DNA from: Mangifera indica
Lineage: Eukaryota > Streptophyta > Magnoliopsida > Sapindales > Anacardiaceae
Assembly (NCBI RefSeq): GCF_011075055.1
Contig: NC_058145.1
Coordinates: 2,864,887 to 2,928,886, forward strand
Length of the DNA: 64,000 nt
Direction: 5' to 3'
In this document: positions 34,540 through 50,145 of the stretch, one piece after another
Position numbering within the stretch: position 1 is the stretch's first letter
Layout: each line of letters begins with the position of its first letter
Notes under the pieces: generated by a model
The model's database searches: none
Told to the model about the DNA's origin: nothing
Seen by the model: the letters and a program-made list of their open reading frames with translations, nothing else
Position numbers and translations under genes: made by a program

Positions 34540-35531
34540 TTACATAAGAACTGCATTAGTGTCCTTTTCATTTGAAGAATTTCCAAGCCCAAATTCTCCT
34601 TCTCCAAGCTCTTGATAGTCCATCAACCATGCACTGTTTTCTTCTGAGGAAGACAATCTTCCAAATTCACCATATTCTATTTCTCTGCAGGCTGCTGGGA
34701 AGCTCCATGATGTGTCATCAAGGAATGTCTCTGACCACATGTAACTCATCAACAAGTCGTCATCACTGTTGGGATCCAGTGACCTCGAATTCGATTCATC
34801 TGTTGAATAGTTCTCATTCTGAGAGCTTGAATTATCATTCATGGACCCAACTTTTTCAGAGCTTTTATTAACTGCCTCTCCCTCCTGCTCGCCATTAACA
34901 TCAAACTTGGCAGCTGCCTCAGGTTTATCGTCACTGGTTTCTTGTTTTTTCAGAGGCTCATGAGTAACCGGATCGATTCCCATCTTAATAAGCTTCTTCT
35001 TGATGTGGGTATTCCAATGATTCTTGATCTCATTATCAGTTCTTCCTGGCAATCTTGCTGCAATTTTTGACCACCTAAACATCATCCAAATGTTGAAGTT
35101 ACATTATATTAATAATAAAAAATAAGATCTCAATGTCAACAAAAACTGGTAGAACATTAAAATTTTTAAAATTAAGATTTTGGTTTGAATTTTTATCATA
35201 TTTGTGAAACTCTATCTTACCCCCAGTAGCCCCGTTAAAAAAACAAACATTTTTTTCTCAGCCATTACCTATTGCCAAGGCGAGCATGGAGATCAATGAC
35301 GAGTTGCTCTTCAGCTTCATTAAGGAGGCCACGTTTGAGGTCAGGGCGGAGGTAGTTGGTCCAGCGGAGGCGGCAGCTCTTGCCGCAGCGACGGAGGCCA
35401 GCAAGCTTGGGGACGGCGCGCCAGCAGCAATGGCCGTGGGTGAGAATAAAGGTGACCAATTTTTTGTCCTCCTCAGCTGTCCAAGGACCCTTCTTGACAC
35501 CAAGTTTGTCACAACAAGGTTGCCTGCCCAT
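34540..35531 (-). CDS. R2R3-MYB transcription factor, MYB42/MYB85-like
   Basis: Two coding exons, 35531-35269 and 35074-34540, with a 194-bp GT-AG intron; together 798 nt and 265 residues. The join restores LGNR|WSKIA inside repeat R3, a common intron position. R2 (about 14-64) has tryptophans 17, 37 and 57; R3 (about 67-115) has the usual aliphatic first position and tryptophans 89 and 108. The start GRQPCCDK and the DPVTHEPL stretch after R3 place it with the MYB20/43/42/85 set. [19 protein letters not shown] and the acidic C-terminal [12 protein letters not shown] favour MYB42/MYB85. In Arabidopsis that pair regulates secondary-wall and lignin genes; the same role here is an inference. The DNA-binding domain is intact. 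Overlapping plus-strand frames are shadows. Confidence 0.92.
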
Positions 35532-35582
35532 GAGCTTCTAAGTGGGTAATGCCAGCCAACAACTTAACCCCACTCCACCCAC

Positions 35583-35591
35583 CTATTTATA
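35583..35591 (-). promoter_or_regulatory. TATA box of the MYB gene
   Basis: TATAAATAG on the minus strand, 52 bp upstream of the ATG. It implies a very short 5' leader of about 20-25 nt. Confidence 0.65.
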
Positions 35592-37807
35592 CTACTCATC
35601 TTCCCTTCCTTTTTACGAAAAAAATTACGTCTATTTAGTTCTAAATATTTAATTAAATATTTAGATAATATATTATCATATAATTATATAAAATTGAATA
35701 AAAATAAAATAATATTTTGTCACATAATAATTTATCATTTAAATATCAAATGAATATACAAAATTAGATATACATATATTACATAATATTGTTTTTCTTT
35801 TATCTTATTATTTTCCTTATAATAATAATATTATATATATATATATATACATACTTTTAAGTATATAATTATATATATAAATAATGTATTATTATATAAT
35901 TAGATATTACTTTATTCATAATTCAAATTATTTAATTATATAATAATATATAATTTATATATCTAATTATATATTATAAATTATGCACTTATAATATTCT
36001 TGATTATATCTCATTTACCATCCCCTTATAATAATAATTATTATATTTTTTATTTTAATTAGAAAACATTAAGCAAGGTAAAATAGAAAATATTTTTTAT
36101 CAAAATCTAAGGCTGATTTTAACATATCATGCCAATTTTGTGGGGATCATGACAAGAAAATGTGGGTGGTGGAAGATTATTAATAACGATAAGAAAAAGC
36201 AATTTAGTTTAATAATTAAAAATTTAAAAATTTAAAGTAAAGGGAGCGTGTGGGGACGCGCCTCCGAGGGGTGGGGGAGGGAGTGGAGAATATGGGGGCC
36301 ACCATAAGTTAATGAAAGCAGCCTGGGACCTAAGTGATATATTCTAGGGCGCTAGGCTCCACTGAGGTAGGGCCCATGATAGTGATGGTGCAAATATGAG
36401 TCATCCAATCACAAGCTCACGCATGGACACTCAAAGCTTCACGCTCTACTTTTGTTGTAAAAATTAAGTACAAACAAATTACTTAAGCATTACATCACCT
36501 ATTTCATCATCACCCACTACCATGCTAAGTAACCCTAAATTCTAGTGTAGCCGCTACATCAAATATACTTGTATCAAAATAATATTATATATACATATTT
36601 TTAAATATATAATTAACATATAAATAATGTATTATTATATAAATATATATTATTTTATTATTAATTTAAATTTATTTAATCATATAATGGTAAATTATCT
36701 ATATACTAAATCATATACGTAAAATTATATGTATATAATTTTATTGATTCAACAATAATCAAATATTAGTATCTGTATAATATTTGAAAAATATAATTAA
36801 AATAATACTATGTATACCAAATTTTAAGTACTCAATTGAGTATTTAGATGATGTATTATCATATAATAGAGTATTATTTTATTTTTAATTTAAAATCACT
36901 CAGTTATACGATAATATATCACCTAAAAACCTAATTAAATATGTAAAATTTGGTACATATTGGGTGCACGTAGTTTTTTTTAATTTAATAATAAAAGAGT
37001 ACCAATCCCATTTAAAAAATAATCACAAATATAACATATGCAACAATTATTTATTATGTCAAAATTTTGTTGACATGTAAATTGTAGGTTGAACAAAACT
37101 ATGTTTATTTATTTTTAATATATAAATGAATACATATTTGATATATATTTTAAATTAAAAAATAAAATAATATTTGATTATATGATAATATATATAAGTG
37201 TATACTTATTTATGTATTCAAAATAAGTACATATAATATTGCTCTTATATTTTTAGAGATAGTTGTGCAGTTAAACTTATTTTCAGTCAAACTTATGAAA
37301 ATAATATTCAAAAGGTGAATATTCATTATATAGTAACTAGCTATGAGAACAACATGTCAACACGCTATTTATCAACAGATTAACCCTTAGAAGCAACGAA
37401 AAGAAAGAATCTTTCTAATTTCGTAATATAATTAAACACATTCCATCTTTATCTTCAACAAATATGAGTTAACAATCATCGAGATAACGTGATTGGCAAC
37501 TTCCTTTTAAATAACTCTATCTGATATATCAGACTTTATGAGATATCTCTTAGGAAATTCACTTATTAAATCAATCTCTTGGTCATAAAAATAAAGTGAG
37601 TGTACAAAGGTAGAGGGGAGACAATACAGGGAATTTTTCAAAGGACTCTTCTGTAATATTTATAATAATTTTGTCAAATTTTATCTTAAAAACATAATAG
37701 CGGACATAAACTCTCGAATAATTTACCAAACCACCTTAAAAATGTTTTTTTCTTTATTATTTAAACAATATTTACACTGATAATTCCAATCATTTTCACC
37801 TCTTGAG
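35592..37807. other. MYB upstream region with family B-like MITEs
   Basis: AT-rich inverted repeats near 35640-35790, 35830-36000, 36580-36750, 36790-36990 and 37090-37245 resemble family B, though target duplications were not clear. A non-AT island at 36240-36440 (GGGGAGGGAGTGG...) lies between them, about 700 bp upstream of MYB, and could be a distal promoter segment. No coding region. Confidence 0.45.
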
Positions 37808-38087
37808 TAAGGCTGGACTCGAGCCCAAAATGAGTCGGGCTCTGCTCTGCTCGATTGAGCTCGAGCTGACTCGGATTGGCTCGGTAGATTTTTTTTTAAT
37901 TTTTTATACAAAACGATGTCATTTTGATCAATATATATTAAAAATGATATCGTTTTGATAACAAAAAATGAGCCGAACCGAGTCGAGCCAAACTCGAACC
38001 GAGCCGAGCTCGAGCCGCCCATATATAAACTGAGCCAAGCCTGAGCTGATTGCGAGCCGAGCTCGGCTCGGCTCGAATCCAACCCTA
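37808..38087. mobile_element. Family C foldback with 8-bp target duplication
   Basis: 280 bp, TAAGGCTGGACTCGAGCC to GGCTCGAATCCAACCCTA. Perfect 8-bp duplication CTCTTGAG at 37800-37807 and 38088-38095, as expected for hAT-type insertion. GC-rich GAGCCGAGCTCGAGC-type arms enclose a paired core with AAACGATGTCATTTTGATCA and ATATCGTTTTGAT. The 119-codon frame 37723-38082 is a by-product of the palindrome. Confidence 0.82.
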
Positions 38088-38341
38088 CTCTTGAGTGAGA
38101 TCACAACTAGTCTTGCGTACTTTTTATTGGTATAATTTTTGCAGTATCAGAAATGGACCAACATAATATTTTAGTTTCATTATCAAATAAATATGCAAAA
38201 TAATGAATTTCATGTTCACTTTAAAAAGGCACACTTTTATATTATAAAATTTAATTATGTCACCCTTTGAAATTTAAATGTTATCTTGCAAATTATTTAA
38301 GCTATAATAAGAGTAATGTCATCTGTTCATAATTTTTAGTA

Positions 38342-38698
38342 GGGCTAAAAGACTTCTTTTCAACTCAGGTATAATGAAATCTTAAATATATATCCATTAA
38401 TAATATATTTATCTATTATTTAATTTCTATTAAAACTTTTAATTAAGATTAAAGATAAAACCGTCATCTTATTAGTAATATTAAAAAATTATAATTTTAT
38501 CATTTAGTCCTTTTATATTTTGAAAGGATAAAATTATAATTTTTTTTGATATTACCAGTAAAATAACAGTTTGACCCTTAATCATAACTAAAAATTCTAA
38601 CAAAAATTAGATAATGGGTGGGTATTTGAGTTTTTAAAAGTTAGTGGGTATATATTTAGGATTTCACTATACCTTTGGTGGGAATAAGTCTTTTGGCC
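38342..38698. mobile_element. Family A element, short copy (357 bp)
   Basis: GGGCTAAAAGACTTCTTTTC to GGTGGGAATAAGTCTTTTGG. Flanks TTTTTAGTA and TTTTTAATA match at 8 of 9. Has only the outer arms, joined back to back with no core. Confidence 0.78.
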
Positions 38699-38848
38699 TT
38701 TTTAATATATAATTAAGTATATAAATAATATGTTATCATAGGATTGAATCTCATTTTATTCCTAATTTAAAATCATCTAATTATATAATGACATATCATC
38801 TATATATCAAATTATGTACTGAAAAGTGTGTACACATTATTTTTTGTT

Positions 38849-39170
38849 GGCTAAAAGACTTATTCTCACCCAAGGTTTGGTAAAATCCTAAACTCCCACT
38901 CGTTAATTTTTAAAAACTCAAATATTTAATATTTTGTTAAAATTCACTATTATGGATAAAAATAAAAATATCATTTAACTAAAAATATTAAAAATTTATC
39001 ACATTTTCTCTTTTAATTTAAAAATTTAATAATTTTCTTTTACCTAAAGTTGAAGAGTAACAATTTTTTCTGTAAAATTTTTTTCCGTCGCCATTTTTGA
39101 CGAACTTTATCATTGTTAGTGCTTTCTCTCTATGCTTTCCCTTTCTCTCCAGATCATTTATTGTTTATAA
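38849..39170. mobile_element. Family A element, left half only
   Basis: Begins GGCTAAAAGACTTATTCTCA and continues through the usual left-arm order (ACTCCCACTCGTTAATTTTT, then a CCGTCGCC-containing core near 39085). No right arm follows, so it is truncated; the right limit is approximate. Confidence 0.6.
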
Positions 39171-39867
39171 GGTAAGTTAGAATTGTTTATGTGCTAAACT
39201 TCCATGTCATTAAAGTGTTAATTTATCTTACCAACCAACTTAGTAACATAATTGATTAACATTTATTTAATGATAATTAACACTCAAGTAAACCCCAATT
39301 AGGGATATAATTAAGATTTTTAATTTTGAGTTTTGAAGAACTAAAATTTTTTTAAGTCAAAACGGTGACGTGCAGAAATGAGAGTATTTCTATTGATTAG
39401 AGTATACAAGTGATGCAAGTAAATCGAATTACATAGCTAGGAGTATAAAGGGATATAACTTTAGACTACTTAATGGTTTTTATTTATAAGAAAACTATGT
39501 ATATATAGTTTTGAATACATAATTCTATAAATAAATGATGTGTCATTATATGATTGAGTGTTACTCATATAATAACATATTATCTGTATACTTAAAACTG
39601 TGTACATATAACATTACTTTTTTTTTTTAACTTTTGATTCTACTATTATTATTATAAAATATTTTTTTCTCTTTACTTAGGGGTATGTATTGTTTGCTCT
39701 AGTGTAATTTGAGAGATTTTCCAAATCAAACAGAAAAAAATATGGTTTGGTCCAATTTGAATTACAATTTAAACTTATTAAAATCATAATTATATATATT
39801 ATTTAATAAAAATAATTAAATTATAGTTTTTAGACCATAATATAAACATATAAAATAAACATGAAAG

Positions 39868-39905
<38 letters not shown>

Positions 39906-41025
39906 CACATGAAAAAAAGACAAAATAAATATGAAAAAAAAAGTTGCACATCTAATTGCTTATTAAAAGATTTTATCAAATATAATTATATATATGTATT
40001 TTAAACAAATATTATTTATAGTTTGGTTTAGTTTGAAAATCGCTCAAAGTACAACCCAAATTAAAAAAAACGTTGTTCGAAAATTTTTTAACCCAAATGA
40101 AACCCATTTTACAATCCAAACTAAACCAAATCATAATTTTTAAATAGTTCAATTTGATTTTACAGTTTAAGCTGAATTATGCATACTTCTACCTTTATTA
40201 ATTGCCTTTCATCTAATATTTGAGTGATTTTTAACTATTAACTAAATCAATAAAACTATATATATCTAATTTTGAATACGTAATTAAATATTTAAATGAT
40301 ATATCATTATATAATGATGTAATTTTAAATTAAAAATAAAATAATATTTAATTATATAATAATATATTATTTAAATATTTAATTAAATTCTTAAAACTGA
40401 ATAAATGTAACATTTTCCCAATCAAATATTTTGAAGTAATCTTTGAGTAGTGGCACCGTCATTAAGCTAAATCCATATTAAAAGTAAATAAAATAACAGA
40501 CATTGACATAAAAAAGAGAAAATAAATAAAACAAAACAAAATAAATAAATAAAAGGAAGTGATTGATTAGGAGGATGTCGGTTGGTTTCGATGGGTTGAT
40601 TTAGGAGGAAAAATTGTCTGATTTGCTTTGATTGTATAAGCAGCAACCTCTGATTTGGAATATATGATGCTACAATTCCTTCATGGGTTTAAATTTAATT
40701 AAATAATTAGAAAAAAAAAAGAAAAAGAAATAATTCTTGAATTTATGATGTTTGGCGAATTTGGACTTAAAGAGGAAAGCGATTGTTTTTTGACTTTGGT
40801 AAACCCTAAAAAGAATTGAAAAATGTTAATGGTTGGAGAAATGTTTTCATATCAATTAAATAGTTTGCATAGAAAATAAATAAAAATTGTTGGTTTTCAA
40901 TGCCGTCTCATTCATTTTGTTTAGTACTAGTCCAAAGTCCAAAGTCCAAACCCTGTCCAGGCCTGAAATTGGGCTTCATTTGCACCGTCCAAAACTCTAC
41001 TAGTACATATTGTGTTAGAGTATAT
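39171..41025. other. Gene-free interval with MITEs and a TA microsatellite
   Basis: Family B-like inverted repeats near 39485-39625 and 40240-40400. Otherwise AT-rich non-coding sequence; no reading frame of note. Confidence 0.45.
39870..39903. repeat. TA microsatellite
   Basis: About 16 uninterrupted TA units. Confidence 0.9.
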
Positions 41026-41635
41026 GAGCCAAAGAACTATTTTCCATCCAAATTTTACCCTAAATTACCCTAAATCCTAAAAATTTATAACATTTTCCCC
41101 TTTAATTTAAAAAAATAATAATTTCCCCATTATTAAAATTTAAAAAACTACATCCCTCCCCCTAAGGGTAAGTTCTTCCATCTCTGACAACTGGTGGTTG
41201 TTCTTGCAGTCAGCTGGCCTTCCCACCATCTTCTTCTCTAGTTGTTGATGTTCATTGGACCAATTTCCTTAGATGAAAACAGTGCATCTTTGTCCGATGA
41301 AATTAGTCTAGTAAACGTTAACGGTTGGAGAAGAAGATCATGGGAAAGTCGACTAACGATGGGAAGGGCATCCAACTGTTGGAGATGAAAGAAAAAACCT
41401 TATGGGGGAAATGTTGTTTTTCAAAGTTCAATTTAGGGGAAAAATTGTAGGTTCTTTAAATTAAGGAGAGAAAATGATAGAAATGTTTAAGGTTTTGGAG
41501 TTTAATGGTAAAATGATAATTTTATTTTTAACTATAATAGAAGTTAGTTTATAGATGAGTATTTGAGTTTTTCAACTGACGTAAGTATACTTTTGAGATT
41601 TGAATAAAACTTGGGTGGGAAATAGTCCTTTGCCT
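41026..41635. mobile_element. Family A element
   Basis: About 610 bp, GAGCCAAAGAACTATTTTCC to GGTGGGAAATAGTCCTTTGC. Flanks AGAGTATAT and CGAGTATTT match at about 7 of 9, so it is older than most copies. The core near 41160-41400 carries CCCACCATCTTC and CATCCAACTGTTGGAG-type sequence different from copy 1. Confidence 0.72.
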
Positions 41636-42089
41636 CGAGTATTTATGACTATTTATTAGTACCTAATTGGGTATTCAAATGATATATTATCATATGATTG
41701 AGTATTACTTTATATTTAATTCAAAATCATTCAATCATATAATAATACATCATCTGAATACTGAATTAAATATTTAATTGAGTGCACATAACATTGTTCT
41801 AATACAATCAAACTATATGCACTCAGTTTTAAATACCAAATATGTCATCGTGTGATTGAGTATTATTTTATTGTTAATTTAAAATCACATAATACCACAT
41901 CATTTGGATACCAAATTGAATATAAAAGCCTAATTAGGTATTTAGATGATATATCAATAATGTGATTGAATATTATTTTATCTATAATTAAAACTTAATT
42001 AATCATATTATGACACATCATCTACATATAAAATTAGATATTAAAAACTTGATGCACATAATTTTATTATATTACATTTTAGTATCACT
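41636..42089. repeat. Three adjacent family B-like MITE remnants
   Basis: Successive inverted repeats at about 41650-41790, 41805-41930 and 41935-42065, each with a GATTGARTATTATTTTAT-like centre. Individual ends not resolved. Confidence 0.5.
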
Positions 42090-42590
42090 AATTAAGTTTT
42101 AAAAAATTCACTTTCCCCCCTAGGGTTTGGAAAACAAAATGGCCAACTATTTGATGAACGACGACCTCCCTCTTCGGTGTTTCTCTTTCTCTCTCTTCGA
42201 TGACCTCTTTTGTCGTCTAAACATTGAAAGCATTGTCCTTTGTCGTCTAGATGACGAGTCATCCTCCATAGTGGTGGGTAGTCATCCTTTGTAGTTAAAT
42301 CTAGAAGATAGATGAAAAACATCGACCGTCAGTCAAAATGGTAGTGGTTAGAGAAGAGAAACAAATCCTATAGGTGAAATGTTAAACTTTCAAACTTTGA
42401 CAATGAGGTAAAGTGTTAGTTTTTAAAACTGAGAGGGAAAATAATATTAACTTTTAATGATTTTATCCTTATCTAATGACTGAAAATGCTAATAAAATTT
42501 AGCTTCTGGGTGAGTATATAGTTTTTAAAATGTTATGGGGAATGTTTTTGAGTGTACACTAAAACTAGGGTAGAAAATAGTTATTTGGCC
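42090..42590. mobile_element. Family A element, left end missing
   Basis: The right end is AGGGTAGAAAATAGTTATTT followed by GGCC at 42590. The core contains CCCCCCTAGGGTTTGG and the CGACGACC/CTCTTTCTC-type stretch seen in other copies, but the outer left arm is absent. The 76-codon minus-strand frame 42092-42322 lies wholly in the core. Confidence 0.65.
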
Positions 42591-42859
42591 TATTTTTTAA
42601 TAATAATTTGAGCAAAAGAGTGGACGTGTCATGAGTTTCGAGGTTTGGACGAAGCAGATGTGCGTGAACGAAATCAGAGACGTCTCATTCAATATGTGTG
42701 TCGCATCGCACGTCCCCAACTCTGGAAGGTTGTTTACAAATGTGTCAAGTAAAACCTTCTTGCGCTGACGAGAGGCGTTACTTGTTCGACTAAATGTCTA
42801 GCTGAACCGACAATCCACTTAAATTACAGAAACCCAGATTACGCAGCAGCTTTACACAG
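42591..42859 (+). promoter_or_regulatory. Upstream region of the UMP-CMP kinase gene
   Basis: 269 bp between the truncated family A element and the kinase start. Less AT-rich than its surroundings (for example GTCGCATCGCACGTCCCCAA near 42702), consistent with a promoter or 5' leader. No clear TATA box. Confidence 0.4.
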
Positions 42860-46934
<4,075 letters not shown>

Positions 46935-47544
46935 AACATGGAAAATCCTGGTATGCGATGCATGTTAGTATGCCCATTTTTCCGTGACATCATATGATTA
47001 ATTGCACAACTACTATCTTCTTAAGGAGTGGATATTCTCTGCAAGGATTCTGGGAAATTGTAGATAACAAATATCTATTAACTAGAGGGCAGCAATTTCT
47101 TTAAACTCTGTTTATGGTCCTTTCCTCCATGAGGATACATGTCCGAGGCATATTCTGATGGGATACCCTACATATGATCTATCATAGGCAGAAAAATCTG
47201 AGAAGTTTTTTGTATCATTCAACTATTGACCTAGAAAAATTTAATTATCATATGATGCTATTTCCTTTTCTTTTCGTAAGAAAAGGGAGCTATGACATGC
47301 AGGATGAACAGGAGTTACAGGTGAAAGGATTTAAGAAATAAGTTTGAATTTTTTATTTTTAAAATTAATTGGATTGTATTAAAAACAATAGTTCATAAAA
47401 ATAACTGAACTTTATTTTTTCGAAAATATAAATTGAGTTTTCTCTCAATTTTCAAAATCAATCTCTACATTTTCATTCGTATTTAAGCCAAAAATTTATC
47501 TTTTCTAGTTTTTAACCTTTGATTTTAAAGATTCATTTTGTATT
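46935..47544. other. UMP-CMP kinase 3' region
   Basis: Should hold the 3' untranslated region, then AT-rich non-coding sequence up to a family A element. No further coding sequence seen. Confidence 0.4.
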
Positions 47545-48312
47545 GGCCAAAGGACTTATTTCCACCCAAAATATCCTCTAATCTCAAATTTCTATACTTT
47601 AACTATGAAAATTTCGAACACCTATTTATGAGGCATTAAGTCTGTTAGTTTCAAGGGTAAGATTGTTATTTTACATGTAATATTAAAAATAAATTAAAAT
47701 TTAATTTTCTTTTCTTCTCCAAAACTTTAAAAACTAAAAGTTTGTCACTAGGTCAACTTTTAAAAAATAACATTCCCCTCTTAGGGTTTAGTTTTCGATA
47801 CTTGGCGCAAAATCCAACATCATCATCGGTCATGAAGATTTCTTGACGTATTACCATATTCTGACGGCCTCTCTCGTCTCTTTGGAATATCGATTGGTGC
47901 AAATCTGGTCTGAATCTTCTTAGACAAAGAGGAAGATCTTGTTTTTGTTTGGGAAAATGATCTTGATGAAACTCTTTGTTTTTTCAGACTATATTTACAT
48001 CGGTTGGCGTTCCAAATGAGGGGAGAGAGATTGCGGAGTATGGTGATGTGTCAGAGAATCTTCATAACGGGCGATGACACTGGATTTGGTGTTGGAGATT
48101 GAAAACTAAATCCTAGGGATGTCATTTTTTAAAACTTGACTTATAGGGAAAATGATTAGTTTTTAGGGTTTAGAGGGGAAAAAAAGATAAAATTTTAAAG
48201 GATTAGGGTTATTTTATTTAACTATCCATAAGTGGGTAAATGAGATTTTTAAAGTTAAGGGGTGGGAACTTAAGATTAAAGGATATTGTAGGTGGAAAAT
48301 GGTCCTTTGGGC
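47545..48312. mobile_element. Family A element
   Basis: 768 bp, GGCCAAAGGACTTATTTCCA to GGTGGAAAATGGTCCTTTGG. Perfect 9-bp duplication TTTTGTATT (47536-47544 and 48313-48321). The core closely follows copy 1 at 16059 (GGGTTTAGTTTTCGATACTT and GCAAAATCCAACATCATC), so the two belong to one subfamily. Confidence 0.9.
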
Positions 48313-48633
48313 TTTTGTATTTCGAAACTTTTCAATTAATTTAATCTAGAATGATCTTATATTGGTTTTTTTTTATAAATTATTTACTAGTATTGTTTTA
48401 ATATTCAATATTTTATAAAATATGAACAAAAAAAAACATATATAAAATCAAATAAAATAATTTGTTGAATAAATCTTGAAACAAACGAGTTTTGTGTAAA
48501 CCGCAGGTAGGTAGCCAGTTCCTATGAAAAATCAAGCTAATTAGGGAATTTTATTTTGAATTTCATTTGCCTTTATTGTTTTCACAATTCATGAATCTTT
48601 AAATTTCTAAAATTGTTTATCAATATAAAGTTA

Positions 48634-48804
48634 CAATAACACGATGTCTATCTATTTTGAATATATAAATGGGTATACAATTATATTTGTCATTATATAA
48701 TTGATAATTTTAAATTAATTATAAAATAATATTTAATCATATGATAACGAATGTAAAGTGTATATTTATTTATGTATTAAAAATGAGTACGTATAATATT
48801 GCTT
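48634..48804. mobile_element. Family B AT-rich MITE
   Basis: 171 bp, CAATAACACGATGTCTATCT to ACGTATAATATTGCTT. Perfect 9-bp duplication ATAAAGTTA (48625-48633 and 48805-48813). Confidence 0.78.
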
Positions 48805-48886
48805 ATAAAGTTATATATATTATACTATTTAAACACGGTTAAATAGTTAAATAATATGTCAACATGAGAATAATATTTTTTTAAAA

Positions 48887-50098
48887 GGTTGAATGATTTA
48901 TTTTCACTTAAAAGATTACTCTTTTTCTATGTTCCCACTCTTTATCTTTAAAAAACTTATATATTCACCAATGAGTTATTAAGTCTGTTAATTTTAAAAG
49001 AAAAATAATTATTTTATCAATAATATTAAAAATAAATTAAAATTTTATATCATTTTCCTTTTTAAAAACTAAAAATTAATAATTTTCTTCTATATCAAAT
49101 TTTAAAAAGTAATATTTTTTTCTTAGGGTTTATATTTCAATTTTCGGTCACTCTTTTCGATGCTATTTCTGATGATCTTTTCCTCCCGATAGTTTCTCTT
49201 CCGCTAACAGTCTTCCTCACACAAGCTACCTTTGGTGGTCATGCAATGTTCGTCAGGGAAAGACCTTCTTTGGGGTAGGGAAGCTTTGCAAAATATTCTC
49301 CCAACTTGGATAGAACCGAACTTAATCGACCGACTTCCCGTTCAGTTGTTGGACGTTGTTCATTGGCAGCATTGCTCCACCCATCTTTGTTTGTCGGATG
49401 TTCATCTTTGCTACTTTTTTTCCCTGTTGTTTGTCATTCAAATGCCTTCTGAATCTTTGGTTTGTTGCACTCTCTACTTTTACCGTCATAGCCTAGCTTG
49501 GGTTCATTGTTCGTCATCATATCTAGCGCTCGATTGCTAGCTATTCATCAATGTCTAGCCCTCTTGCAACGTCAACAGGCCTTGGATCGCATTGCTCTCA
49601 CTAAGGTTGGTTTTCTTTATGGTGTTGGTTGTTGTTTTTGTGGTTGTGGTATTGTTTTCGGTTGATTGATTGTGATTTTGGAGGTTTGGTGTGTCACATT
49701 TCGACTGGATTTGTGATCGAAAGTTGGTTTTTTAGGTTGTTTTGTTTGTGCTCACCATCTATTTGTAGAAATTCCCTAGAGGAATCGTTGCATGGCCGCC
49801 AGAGGGAGAAGAGATGCATTGTCGGAGAAGGAGGAACTACTAGGAGAGAGAGACCATTAGAGTAAGTAGTCAGTGATTAAAATTAAACCTTTAAGGGAAA
49901 AATATTATTTTTTAAAACTTGATTTATAGGAAAATTATTAGTTTTTAAGGTTTAAGAAGGACAATGATATAAAATTTTTAAACTAACGGATTTGGTTACC
50001 TTTAATGTTTATATACGGATATATGAGTTTTTGAAAGATAAAATGTGAGAACTTTATAAAAAAAAGTTTACTTTGGGTGGAAACTAGTCATTTGGCCT
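48887..50098. mobile_element. Family A element, longest copy, upstream of the PPR pseudogene
   Basis: 1212 bp, GGTTGAATGATTTATTTTCA to TTTGGGTGGAAACTAGTCAT...GGCCT. 9-bp duplication TTTTTAAAA (48878-48886 and 50099-50107). Unlike other copies its centre (about 49150-49860) is mostly not palindromic and is less AT-rich; frames of 102 (49232-49540) and 78 codons (49629-49865) lie there but match nothing I recognise. This could be an acquired segment. It ends about 50 bp before the first ATG of the PPR pseudogene. Confidence 0.82.
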
Positions 50099-50145
50099 TT
50101 TTTAAAAATTATTTAAAACATAAATTAACTCACAAATCCATTTAG

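Noticed and set aside
34572..34871. 99-codon plus-strand frame over MYB exon 2
   Set aside because: Antisense to the MYB C-terminus, no recognisable features.
35258..35549. Several 61-88 codon frames overlapping MYB exon 1
   Set aside because: Antisense or shifted shadows of the R2R3 DNA-binding domain; only the frame starting at 35531 has the MYB tryptophans.
37723..38082. 119-codon minus-strand frame rich in Ser, Arg and Glu
   Set aside because: Falls within the family C foldback; composition follows from the GAGCTCG repeat.
42092..42322. 76-codon minus-strand frame
   Set aside because: Inside the core of a truncated family A element, no domain.
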